A stretch of DNA of 64,000 nt from Halomonas sp. SpR8 (lineage in GTDB: Bacteria > Pseudomonadota > Gammaproteobacteria > Pseudomonadales > Halomonadaceae), in contig NZ_JAUAMC010000006.1 in the NCBI RefSeq assembly GCF_031010195.1, positions 1 through 64,000 of the forward strand, given 5' to 3'. The position numbers and the translations under genes are program-made. The first letter of the stretch is position 1. The number at the start of each line of letters is the position of its first letter. The notes under the pieces are model-generated. The model saw only the letters and a program-made list of their open reading frames with translations, was not told the origin of the DNA and made no database searches. This document shows, piece after piece, positions 1-7,395 of this stretch.

Positions 1-1
1 C

Positions 2-55
2 CAGGGACTGATCTCGATACTGGACGCGGTAAGATGGCTCAAGCGTTCTTCATGA
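2..55 (+). CDS. C-terminal tail of a group II intron reverse transcriptase/maturase (partial)
   Basis: Only the last 17 codons lie in the window, reading QGLISILDAVRWLKRSS and a TGA stop. Group II intron maturases commonly end in a short hydrophobic/basic helix of this kind. The call rests mainly on position: the stop sits directly before a structure that folds as intron domains V and VI. The rest of the protein lies to the left of the window. The tail alone is too short to prove the family. Confidence 0.45.
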   Translation, partial: QGLISILDAVRWLKRSS

Positions 56-127
56 ACCGCCGTGGTACGGAACCGTATGCCCGGTGGTGTGAGAGGACAG
101 GGGAGGCGACTCCCCTTCCTACTCGAT
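55..127 (+). ncRNA. Group II intron 3' end (domains V and VI)
   Basis: Positions 56-62 (ACCGCCG) pair with 82-88 (CGGTGGT, with G-U pairs), and 66-70 (TACGG) pairs with 73-77, giving the roughly 34-nt bulged hairpin expected of catalytic domain V. Domain VI follows: GAG 91-93 pairs with CTC 122-124, AGG 94-96 with CCT 118-120, and GGGGAG 100-105 with CTCCCC 110-115. A121 is left bulged, as a branch-point adenosine should be, about six bases before the likely 3' splice end at T127. The intron would therefore end about 335 bp before urtA. Exon identity and activity cannot be judged from this fragment. Confidence 0.72.
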
Positions 128-176
128 CGAAAAGCTAGGATTGCTCATTGGAGTAGTGACTCTCTAGCTGGTGCAC

Positions 177-193
177 TGCATCTTAACGGTGCA
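177..193 (+). promoter_or_regulatory. NtrC-type enhancer site upstream of urtA
   Basis: TGCATC-N5-GGTGCA differs at one base from the classical NtrC dyad TGCACC-N5-GGTGCA and lies 120 bp before the sigma-54 promoter at 313, the usual distance for an NtrC enhancer. A TGCAC at 172-176 overlaps it. Binding is inferred. Confidence 0.6.
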
Positions 194-233
194 TTTAGAG
201 AGTGCTTTAAAAGAGATTGATGCTTCGTTTTGG

Positions 234-250
234 TGCGCTTGATGAGCGCC
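234..250 (+). promoter_or_regulatory. Possible second, weaker NtrC-type site
   Basis: TGCGCT-N5-AGCGCC is a dyad of the same 17-bp dimensions as the stronger site at 177-193, 63 bp before the sigma-54 promoter. It departs more from consensus. Paired strong and weak sites are common at NtrC-activated promoters. Confidence 0.35.
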
Positions 251-312
251 TGGGTTTTTGTAACATTATTAAGTGTTTGATTAAATAACCATAATTTAAC
301 GTTGTGCCAAAC

Positions 313-328
313 TGGCGCACCCCTTGCA
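313..328 (+). promoter_or_regulatory. Sigma-54 (-24/-12) promoter of urtABCDE
   Basis: TGGCGC-N5-TTGCA matches the RpoN consensus TGGCAC-N5-TTGCW with the invariant GG and GC separated by ten bases. Transcription would start near 340, leaving a leader of about 120 nt before urtA. With the NtrC-like site at 177-193 this predicts activation under nitrogen limitation. Confidence 0.8.
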
Positions 329-337
329 AGTGTTAAT

Positions 338-369
338 GGCTAGTAAACGTATTGGCTAGTAAACGTATT
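338..369 (+). repeat. Perfect 16-bp tandem duplication in the urtA leader
   Basis: GGCTAGTAAACGTATT occurs twice back to back (338-353 and 354-369) directly at and after the predicted sigma-54 transcription start. It looks like a recent slippage duplication in the 5' leader. Confidence 0.85.
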
Positions 370-461
370 AGGGAGCTAACACAACAACCCCAAGTGCGAA
401 GCCAATCATCAAGCCCCGGTCATAACAAACCCCAGCCATAAGGGGTGCAAGGAGATTAACA

Positions 462-1823
462 ATGAACACTCTCAAGCGCTCGACACATCCGCACCCATTC
501 CTTTTATGTGGCCGTTTCGCGACCGCTCTACTGACCGCCGCTGTTATGGGGGCCAGCACCCAGGCCATCGCCCAAGACGAAGACCCCATCAAAGTCGGTA
601 TCCTGCACTCCCTCTCGGGCACTATGGCGATCAGTGAAACGGTTCTTAAAGATACCGTCGAAATGTTGATTGAACAGCAGAACGAAGCCGGCGGCTTGCT
701 GGGTCGCCAGCTAGAAGCCGTGGTGGTTGACCCCGCGTCTAACTGGCCGCTATTCGCCGAACGCGCCCGTGAGTTGCTGGCCCAAGAAGAAGTCGACGTG
801 ATTTTCGGCAATTGGACCTCGGTTTCCCGTAAAGCGGTGCTGCCAGTGGTCGAAGAGCTCAACGGGCTGCTGTTCTACCCGGTACAGTATGAAGGCGAAG
901 AGTCCTCGGAAAACGTCTTCTACACCGGCGCGGCGCCTAACCAGCAGGCGATTCCTGCGGTTGAGTACCTGATTAACGAAGTGGGTATCGAGCGCTTTGC
1001 GCTGGTCGGTACTGACTATGTCTATCCGCGCACCACCAACCGCATCCTCGAAGCGTTCCTTAAGGATGAGCACGGCATCGCGGAAGAAGACATCATGGTC
1101 AACTACACGCCGTTCGGCCACTCGGATTGGCAGAACATCGTGGCCGAAATTCGTCGCTTCGGCGAAGAGGGCAAACCCACCGCGGTGATCTCCACGGTTA
1201 ACGGCGACGCCAACGTGCCGTTCTATACCGAGCTCTCTAACCAGGGCATCGACGCTGCCGATATTCCGGTCGTCGCCTTCTCGGTGGGCGAACAGGAACT
1301 GACTGGTATTGATACCGGCCCGCTGGTTGGTCACCTGGCTGCCTGGAACTACTTTATGAGCGTCGATAACGACGACAACTACGACTTTATCGACGCCTGG
1401 ATTGAGTACACCGGCGACGATATGGCCGTCACCAACGACCCAATGGAAGCGCACTACATTGGTTTCAATATGTGGGCCGAAGCGGTGCGTAAAGCAGGTA
1501 CTACGGACGTTGATACGGTAAAAGACGCCATTATCGGTGTCACCGTGCCTAACCTGTCCGGCGGCTATGCCGCGATGATGCCCAACCACCACATCACCAA
1601 ACCGGTGCTGATTGGTGAAATTCAGGACAACGGCCAGTTCGATATCGTTTGGCAGACGCCGTCTACCGTGGCGGGAGATGCGTGGTCTGACTACCTGCCT
1701 GGCTCCCGTGACCTGATTGCCGATTGGCGCAAGCCGATGGAGTGCGGCAACTTTAACGTCGTTAACGGTTCATGCGGTGGCAGCACCGCAGCAGAAGAAG
1801 CCGAAGCGGCCCTCGCTGAGTAA
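462..1823 (+). CDS. urtA: Urea ABC transporter substrate-binding protein UrtA
   Basis: Periplasmic urea receptor of the UrtABCDE importer, 453 residues. A long basic/hydrophobic signal peptide ends near the AIAQ site (about residue 38), and the mature protein starts with the typical 'IKVGILHSLSGTMA' strand of the branched-chain amino acid/amide binding fold. The tract 'FGNWTSVSRKAVLPVVEE' and the ending 'MECGNFNVVNGSCGG' agree with UrtA proteins. The ATG at 462 follows AAGGAG at good spacing. It is first of five genes in the order urtABCDE, and nitrogen control is indicated by the sigma-54 promoter at 313-328. Very confident. Confidence 0.96.
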   Translation: MNTLKRSTHPHPFLLCGRFATALLTAAVMGASTQAIAQDEDPIKVGILHSLSGTMAISETVLKDTVEMLIEQQNEAGGLLGRQLEAVVVDPASNWPLFAERARELLAQEEVDVIFGNWTSVSRKAVLPVVEELNGLLFYPVQYEGEESSENVFYTGAAPNQQAIPAVEYLINEVGIERFALVGTDYVYPRTTNRILEAFLKDEHGIAEEDIMVNYTPFGHSDWQNIVAEIRRFGEEGKPTAVISTVNGDANVPFYTELSNQGIDAADIPVVAFSVGEQELTGIDTGPLVGHLAAWNYFMSVDNDDNYDFIDAWIEYTGDDMAVTNDPMEAHYIGFNMWAEAVRKAGTTDVDTVKDAIIGVTVPNLSGGYAAMMPNHHITKPVLIGEIQDNGQFDIVWQTPSTVAGDAWSDYLPGSRDLIADWRKPMECGNFNVVNGSCGGSTAAEEAEAALAE

Positions 1824-1916
1824 CGCATAACATCCCCTTGCCGCGCCGTGTTTCGATGGTGGGCGCGGCAAGGAGCACGCTATCTTTCCCTCTTAGTTAA
1901 CCAAAGGAAGAACCCC

Positions 1917-3548
1917 ATGAGGCGTTTCCTTTCCTTGGCGCTGCTCTGTTTCCTACTGGTGGGGGCCACCCTCACCGCGCAGGCGCAAACAGACGCCGCC
2001 ACTAGCGCTGAAAGCTCAGGCGCTAACAGTGACAGTGCCGCGCTTGAATTGCTAGAAGCGCTGGACGTTGAATCCTACACCGCCAAAGGCGAAGCCATCA
2101 CCGCTATCTTGCAAAGCGACGACGAGCGCGCCCGTGACTGGCTGCAGGCCTTATTGGATGGGCGCTTACAGCGCACCGACGACGGCCGTTTTGTGCTGGT
2201 ACTGGAGAACCGCGGCCGCGACTGGCCGGTGGCCGATGTATTGACTGGCGAAGCGCTGGGCGAGATGTCCCGCCGTGACCTGGAGCGTGTTGGTATCAAC
2301 AACAATTTGCGCAATCAACTGCGCAGCGCCATTGCGGTGGTTGACCTCTACTCGCCCAACGTTGAGCGCCGCCGCACATCGGCAGAGCGCTTATTGGGCG
2401 AGGTAGACGGTGAGCTAGTGCAGCCCATTAACGAGCTAATCGAGCAGGAAGAAGACGATCAAGTGCGCTATCGCCTGACCCAGGCGGTGGCAATTTATCG
2501 CGCTGAGGCGGGTGAAATGGCGGGCATTGAGGCGCTGGATGGCAGCCTGCATCCGCGCTCTCGCGTAGCGTTAAGCCGAGCGGTGAATAGCGATGATCCG
2601 GTGGTGGCCAACGCCGCTGCCGCCTCGCTGGCAAGCATCGAGCAGCAGCTCAAAATCAACCGCGGTCTGGAAACCCTCTATTTCGGTTTGAGCCTGGGTT
2701 CGGTGCTGGTGCTCGCGGCGATTGGCCTGGCGATCACCTTTGGTGTGATGGGCGTGATCAATATGGCCCACGGCGAGCTGATGATGCTGGGTGCCTATAC
2801 CACCTGGGCGATGCAGCAACTGCTGCCTGGCCAACCAGGGTTGGCGCTGATTCTGTCGATTCCTGCAGGCTTTATGGTCGCCGCGCTAGCCGGTGTGGCG
2901 ATCGAACGCGGCGTTATCCAGTTCCTCAAGGGCCGCCCGCTGGAAACCCTGCTGGCGACCTTCGGTATCAGTTTGATTCTCCAGCAGCTGGTGCGCACGG
3001 TGATTTCACCGCTTAACCGTACCGTGATCACCCCGGAGTGGATGAGCGGCTCTCTGGTGGTCAACGATGCGCTGTCGCTCACGCTCAACCGTATGGTCGT
3101 GCTTGGCTTTGCGCTGGTGGTGTTCGCGTGCCTAATGCTGATTATGCGCCGCACCCGGCTGGGGCTGGAGGTACGTGCCGTGACCCAGAACCGCGCCATG
3201 GCTCGCTCCATGGGTATTCGCGCCACCCGCGTGGATATCATGACCTTTGCGCTGGGCTCCGGCGTGGCCGGTCTTGCCGGTGTTGCGCTCTCCCAACTGA
3301 CTAATGTTGGCCCCAACCTGGGGCAGAACTACATCATCGACTCGTTCATGGTGGTGGTGTTCGGCGGTGTGGGCAACCTGTGGGGCACGTTGGTCGCCGG
3401 GCTCTCGCTGGGGGTTATCAACCAGGTGCTGGAACCCTGGGCAGGCGCGGTACTGGCCAAAATTATCGTGCTGGTCTTTATCATCCTATTCATTCAAAAA
3501 CGCCCGCGTGGACTCTTCCCGCAGAAGGGCCGGGCTGCGGAGGGCTAA
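1917..3548 (+). CDS. urtB: Urea ABC transporter permease UrtB
   Basis: Inner-membrane permease of the urea importer (543 residues from this start). The ATG at 1917 is preferred over an in-frame ATG at 1848 because it follows AAAGGAAG and opens directly into the signal sequence MRRFLSLALLCFLL. An exported region of about 230 residues, typical of UrtB and absent from LivH, precedes the LivH-like membrane domain beginning near 'GLETLYFGLSLGSVLVL'. Characteristic membrane motifs include 'GVMGVINMAHGELMMLGAY' and 'VVVFGGVGNLWGTLVAG'. urtC follows three bases after the stop. Partner of UrtC. Confidence 0.95.
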   Translation: MRRFLSLALLCFLLVGATLTAQAQTDAATSAESSGANSDSAALELLEALDVESYTAKGEAITAILQSDDERARDWLQALLDGRLQRTDDGRFVLVLENRGRDWPVADVLTGEALGEMSRRDLERVGINNNLRNQLRSAIAVVDLYSPNVERRRTSAERLLGEVDGELVQPINELIEQEEDDQVRYRLTQAVAIYRAEAGEMAGIEALDGSLHPRSRVALSRAVNSDDPVVANAAAASLASIEQQLKINRGLETLYFGLSLGSVLVLAAIGLAITFGVMGVINMAHGELMMLGAYTTWAMQQLLPGQPGLALILSIPAGFMVAALAGVAIERGVIQFLKGRPLETLLATFGISLILQQLVRTVISPLNRTVITPEWMSGSLVVNDALSLTLNRMVVLGFALVVFACLMLIMRRTRLGLEVRAVTQNRAMARSMGIRATRVDIMTFALGSGVAGLAGVALSQLTNVGPNLGQNYIIDSFMVVVFGGVGNLWGTLVAGLSLGVINQVLEPWAGAVLAKIIVLVFIILFIQKRPRGLFPQKGRAAEG

Positions 3549-3551
3549 ACG

Positions 3552-4730
3552 ATGTCATTAACGACCGAATCATCGACAAACTTTTGGCTAACACGCCCGT
3601 TCAGCGAACGCTCGACGCAGATCTTTCTCGGCGTTTTAGTCGCCGCGCTGGCACTGGTGACGCTGCTACACGTGGCGGTGCCGCCGGAAAACCCGCTGCA
3701 TATTGGCGCCTATACGGTCAATCTGTTCGGTAAATACCTAAGCTACGCGCTGCTGGCCGTGGCGGTGGATCTGGTGTGGGGCTATCTGGGTATTTTAAGC
3801 CTCGGCCACGGCGCCTTTTTTGCCATTGGCGGCTACGCCATGGGCATGTATTTGATGCGCCAAATTGGCGATCGCGGCACCTACGGCCACCCGGTACTGC
3901 CGGACTTTATGGTGTTCCTGAACTGGGACAGCCTGCCGTGGTTCTGGCAAGGCTTTGATATGGCCTGGTTTGCCTTTGCCATGGTGCTGTTGGCGCCGGG
4001 GCTGCTGGCGCTGGTGTTCGGCTTTCTAGCGTTCCGCTCCCGGGTCACCGGGGTGTATCTATCGATCATTACCCAGGCGCTGACCTTTGCCTTAATGCTG
4101 GCGTTTTTCCGCAACGAAATGGGCTTTGGCGGTAATAACGGCCTGACCGATTTCCGCGAAATTGTCGGCTTTGACTTACGCAGTGACGCCACCCGTTTGG
4201 GGCTTTTTCTGGCCACCGGCGTTGCCCTGGCGCTAGGGTTTATTCTCTGCCGCGCCATTGTCACCAGCAAGTTGGGTCGGGTCAGCGTGGCTACTCGGGA
4301 CGCCGAGGCGCGCACGCGCTTTCTCGGCTACCGGGTCGAACGCTTTCAGCTGTTTGTGTTTGTGGTTTCCGCCATGCTGGCCGGTTTGGCGGGGGCGCTC
4401 TACGTGCCTCAAGTGGGGATTATTAACCCCAGCGAGTTCTCGCCGATTTTCTCCATTGAGATTGTGCTGTGGGTAGCGCTAGGCGGCCGCGCCACGCTGT
4501 ATGGTGCGGTGATTGGCGCCATTTTGGTCAACTACGCCAAAACCATCTTTACTGGCGTAATGCCCGATGCTTGGCTGTTTGCGCTAGGGGCGCTGTTCGT
4601 ACTGGTCACCGTGTTTCTGCCTAAAGGCGTGGCGGGTCTGTTTCTCTATCTCAAGCGTCGTAAGCGCGATGATACAGCGAATTCTGACCCTAATAATTCC
4701 CATAGCACGCCCGAGGAGGCTTCCGCATGA
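3552..4730 (+). CDS. urtC: Urea ABC transporter permease UrtC
   Basis: Second membrane subunit of the urea importer, 392 residues, LivM-like. About ten hydrophobic segments are visible. The tract 'YLGILSLGHGAFFAIGGYAMGMYLM' is the family signature, and 'VALGGRATLYGAVIGAILVNYAKT' lies near the C-terminus. The tail is charged and cytoplasmic. The stop overlaps the urtD start by four bases (ATGA), indicating translational coupling. No irregularity seen. Confidence 0.95.
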   Translation: MSLTTESSTNFWLTRPFSERSTQIFLGVLVAALALVTLLHVAVPPENPLHIGAYTVNLFGKYLSYALLAVAVDLVWGYLGILSLGHGAFFAIGGYAMGMYLMRQIGDRGTYGHPVLPDFMVFLNWDSLPWFWQGFDMAWFAFAMVLLAPGLLALVFGFLAFRSRVTGVYLSIITQALTFALMLAFFRNEMGFGGNNGLTDFREIVGFDLRSDATRLGLFLATGVALALGFILCRAIVTSKLGRVSVATRDAEARTRFLGYRVERFQLFVFVVSAMLAGLAGALYVPQVGIINPSEFSPIFSIEIVLWVALGGRATLYGAVIGAILVNYAKTIFTGVMPDAWLFALGALFVLVTVFLPKGVAGLFLYLKRRKRDDTANSDPNNSHSTPEEASA

Positions 4731-5566
4731 GTCTGCTGCAATCGCTGACCCAGCGTGACCGGGTGTTCGATTTTATGGCGCCCCAGGCATCGCCGGTGGA
4801 CGTTCGCCATGGCCCGATTCTTTACCTGGAAGACGTCACCGTGAGCTTCGATGGTTTTAAAGCCATCAATAACCTCAACCTGACGATCAACGACGGCGAG
4901 CTGCGCTGCATTATCGGCCCCAACGGGGCGGGTAAAACCACCATGATGGATATCATCACCGGCAAAACGCGACCCACTAGTGGCAGCGTTTGGTTCGGCA
5001 GCCGTCATAACCTGTTGAATATGAACGAGCCCGATATCGCCAGCCTGGGCATTGGCCGTAAGTTTCAAAAGCCCACGGTGTTCGAAGCGCTGTCGGTGTT
5101 TGAAAATCTGGAGCTGGCCATGGCGGCGGATAAGCGGATTTTTCCTACGCTTACCGCGCGTATGACCGGCGAAATTAAAGACCGTATCGATGAAGTGTTG
5201 GAAACCATCGGCTTAACAGAGCTTCGCCATCAGCCCGCGGGGATTCTTTCCCACGGTCAGAAGCAGTGGCTGGAGATCGGCATGCTGCTAATGCAGCGCC
5301 CAAGGTTACTGCTGGTGGATGAGCCGGTGGCAGGCATGACCGAGCAGGAGATGGAGCGCACCGCCGAGCTGCTAACGGGGCTGGCTGGAAAGCAGTCGGT
5401 AGTCGTGGTGGAGCACGATATGGGCTTTGTTCGCTCAATCGCTCGACAGGTGACCGTACTGCACCAAGGCAGCGTACTGGCGGAAGGCACCATGAACCAA
5501 GTTTCAATGGATCCCAAAGTGGTTGAGGTGTACCTCGGCTCAGAGGACGACGAGGAGGCCGCCTGA
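4727..5566 (+). CDS. urtD: Urea ABC transporter ATP-binding protein UrtD
   Basis: ATPase of the urea importer, 279 residues, LivG-like. Walker A is GPNGAGKTT (residues 64-72), the signature reads 'LSHGQKQWLEIGMLL' (H in place of the usual G, as is common in UrtD), and Walker B is 'LLLVDEPVAGM' followed by the switch histidine in 'VVVEHDM'. It overlaps urtC by four bases and its stop overlaps the urtE start by one base. It forms the nucleotide-binding pair with UrtE on the cytoplasmic face. Confidence 0.96.
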   Translation: MSLLQSLTQRDRVFDFMAPQASPVDVRHGPILYLEDVTVSFDGFKAINNLNLTINDGELRCIIGPNGAGKTTMMDIITGKTRPTSGSVWFGSRHNLLNMNEPDIASLGIGRKFQKPTVFEALSVFENLELAMAADKRIFPTLTARMTGEIKDRIDEVLETIGLTELRHQPAGILSHGQKQWLEIGMLLMQRPRLLLVDEPVAGMTEQEMERTAELLTGLAGKQSVVVVEHDMGFVRSIARQVTVLHQGSVLAEGTMNQVSMDPKVVEVYLGSEDDEEAA

Positions 5567-6273
5567 TGCTTGCGATCGAAAAACTCAACCAGTTTTACGA
5601 CGAAAGCCACACACTTTGGAATCTGGATCTTGATGTACCCAAAGGCCAGTGCACCTGCGTGATGGGGCGTAACGGCGTAGGCAAAACCACGCTATTAAAA
5701 GCCGTGATGGGTGAAGTCGCGGTGAAAAACGGCAAGTTGCGTTACACCACTGAGACGGGCGAGATCGAGCTAACCAAAAAAGCGGTGGAGGAGCGCTCGC
5801 GACTGGGCATCGGCTATGTGCCCCAGGGACGGCAGATATTTCCGCTGCTCACCGTGGAAGATAATCTGCGTACCGGCCTTGCCGCCCGCAGCGATGGGCT
5901 GAAAAAAATCCCCGAGCGAGTCTACGAGCTGTTCCCGGTGCTTAAGGAGATGAAAAATCGCCGTGGCGGTGATCTCTCCGGCGGGCAACAGCAGCAGCTG
6001 GCCATTGGCCGCGCGCTGGTGATCGAGCCAAAAATGCTGATTCTGGACGAACCGGGGGAGGGCATTCAGCCTAATATCGTCGCCCAAATCGGCCAGGTGA
6101 TCCGCCGGTTGATCAACGAAGACGGTCTAACGGTGCTGCTGGTAGAGCAAAAATTACCTTTTGCCCGCAAGTACGCCGACCGCTTTGTGATTATGGATCG
6201 CGGCCGCCCGGTCGCTAAGGGCGAGATCAGCGAGCTTTCCAATGAACTAATCAAGCAGCATCTGACGGTTTAA
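5566..6273 (+). CDS. urtE: Urea ABC transporter ATP-binding protein UrtE
   Basis: Second ATPase of the urea importer, 235 residues, LivF-like: Walker A GRNGVGKTT (34-42), signature 'LSGGQQQQLAIGRAL', Walker B 'MLILDEPGEGIQPN'. It ends in ...NELIKQHLTV. The last 30 bases of this gene plus ten bases beyond its stop (6244-6283) reappear exactly at 14637-14676, on the other side of the defence genes, so the 3' end behaves like an insertion site. Last gene of the urt operon. Confidence 0.96.
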   Translation: MLAIEKLNQFYDESHTLWNLDLDVPKGQCTCVMGRNGVGKTTLLKAVMGEVAVKNGKLRYTTETGEIELTKKAVEERSRLGIGYVPQGRQIFPLLTVEDNLRTGLAARSDGLKKIPERVYELFPVLKEMKNRRGGDLSGGQQQQLAIGRALVIEPKMLILDEPGEGIQPNIVAQIGQVIRRLINEDGLTVLLVEQKLPFARKYADRFVIMDRGRPVAKGEISELSNELIKQHLTV

Positions 6274-6283
6274 GTTATCCACA
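6244..6283 (+). repeat. Direct repeat copy 1: 3' end of urtE (att-like)
   Basis: Forty bases running from the urtE codons for ELIKQHLTV through the stop and on to TTATCCACA are identical to 14637-14676. The last 21 of them, plus seven more bases (CCCGGTT), are shared with 23024-23051. Copies 1 and 2 bound the RES/Xre and type I restriction genes. The pattern is what integration into a gene 3' end leaves behind, but no recombinase gene is visible. The embedded TTATCCACA also equals a DnaA box, probably by chance. Confidence 0.85.
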
Positions 6284-6289
6284 CCCGGT

Positions 6290-6754
6290 TCAAAACCTTG
6301 GATCGGGTTGGAAAGGCAGCGCCTCGGCCGTGGCGATGATTTGGTCAAACAGGGGGTGTGCCGGGTTGAGCATATAGTTGAGCTCTCTTGGCACCACCAC
6401 GCTTGGCAGTGCCAGCGCTAGACTCTGGTTTGATGCCAGCCAGCCATCGCCTAACTCTGCGGTCTCTGCTGGCGCGGGCGCTTCCTGCCAATTCTCCGGA
6501 AGATCTTCTGTGCCAACGCCCATAATACTTTCGGCTGGCAGCGTCAGACGCAACAGCGCATACGCATTGAGCAATCGATAGCTTTCTAAATGCACCATGA
6601 TTTCGAGCAGTGCCAGTGATTCAGAGCTTGCCACATATACACAGGCATTGCCTGGGCTGTTCCAGCGACCACCGTAAAGGCGAGCCCCCTCGCCATCAAA
6701 GGCGGTGTCTTGATATTTCCGTTTGACCAGCCGGTAGGCAAAAACCTCGCTCAT
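6290..6754 (-). CDS. RES-domain toxin
   Basis: Toxin of a RES/Xre toxin-antitoxin pair, 154 residues. Known RES toxins are ADP-ribosyltransferase-like enzymes that deplete NAD+. Family landmarks are visible: arginines in 'GEGARLYGGRWN', the tyrosine and glutamate of 'CVYVASSESLALLEIMVH', and the serine in 'LALPSVVVPRELNYMLNP'. The start overlaps the antitoxin stop by four bases, so the antitoxin is made first. It lies just inside the left repeat of the defence cassette. Confidence 0.88.
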   Translation of the reverse strand: MSEVFAYRLVKRKYQDTAFDGEGARLYGGRWNSPGNACVYVASSESLALLEIMVHLESYRLLNAYALLRLTLPAESIMGVGTEDLPENWQEAPAPAETAELGDGWLASNQSLALALPSVVVPRELNYMLNPAHPLFDQIIATAEALPFQPDPRF

Positions 6755-7200
6755 GCAGTGACCCCGTGCTCCAGCCGGCCAATCAGGTTCAACACCGTTT
6801 GGTACTCTGCCGATGTAGCGCTCATTTCAACGGGGCGCCGTCCGCCCAGGCCGATGTTGGGTTTAAGTAGCCAGGCGCGGGCGCCCTCGGCATCGCCCTC
6901 GAAAAGATCTAGCGCCGATTTGAAGAGCTCGGCAAAGCGATACAGACGGTCGCTTTCCGCCATCTTGAAACGTCCTGATTTGGCGCGACGGCTCAACGTG
7001 GCAGAGGGTATGTCGACGTAGCCTGCCAGTGCTTTCTGCTCGATACCTGACACCTTCGCCAGCCTGGGATAGACCCGGTATTCCACGCCTTCATGCAAAA
7101 GCTCATGCAGCTTGCGGCCTCTGGCTGGCAAGCCAATCTCTTGCCAGAAGCCAGTAGCTAACGCTTTTGGTGGCTGGTATTGAGTAAAGTGGATATCCAT
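6751..7200 (-). CDS. Xre/ParS/MbcA-type antitoxin
   Basis: Antitoxin partner of the RES toxin, 149 residues. The central part reads as an atypical Xre helix-turn-helix ('GIEQKALAGYVDIPSATLSRRAKSG'), and the C-terminal part carries the toxin-binding domain pattern 'FEGDAEGARAWLLKPNIGLGGRRPVEM', where the W...P...LGG...P residues are the usual signature. It precedes and overlaps the toxin gene. A perfect inverted repeat at 7212-7240, directly before its start, is the expected autorepression site. Confidence 0.88.
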   Translation of the reverse strand: MDIHFTQYQPPKALATGFWQEIGLPARGRKLHELLHEGVEYRVYPRLAKVSGIEQKALAGYVDIPSATLSRRAKSGRFKMAESDRLYRFAELFKSALDLFEGDAEGARAWLLKPNIGLGGRRPVEMSATSAEYQTVLNLIGRLEHGVTA

Positions 7201-7211
7201 GATGATTTTCT

Positions 7212-7240
7212 CATTTGATATTTCGATGTTATATCAAATG
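7212..7240. promoter_or_regulatory. Operator-like palindrome of the RES/Xre operon
   Basis: CATTTGATAT (7212-7221) and ATATCAAATG (7231-7240) form perfect 10-bp inverted arms around a 9-base spacer, starting 12 bp upstream of the antitoxin start codon. Position and symmetry fit an antitoxin-bound operator. Confidence 0.7.
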
Positions 7241-7395
7241 GTATATATCGCGATGGCTTGTGAGTCAAGAGAGAGGCGTGATAAAGAAACCATTTAGGAA
7301 TTGCCCTACCGAGAGGCCGTCACTGTTCGCTATACTCCTACACATTTTTCCCGGCGCTTGCGCCGGATTTCATATTCAGCAAGGCAGTCACCAGA

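Noticed and set aside
750..1592. 280-residue frame opposite urtA
   Set aside because: Antisense to a well-conserved gene; the composition is that of a shadow frame.
6275..6283. TTATCCACA in the urtE-end repeats as DnaA boxes or a replication origin
   Set aside because: Single boxes 8 kb apart, no cluster, no AT-rich unwinding element, no dnaA, repA or similar gene nearby.
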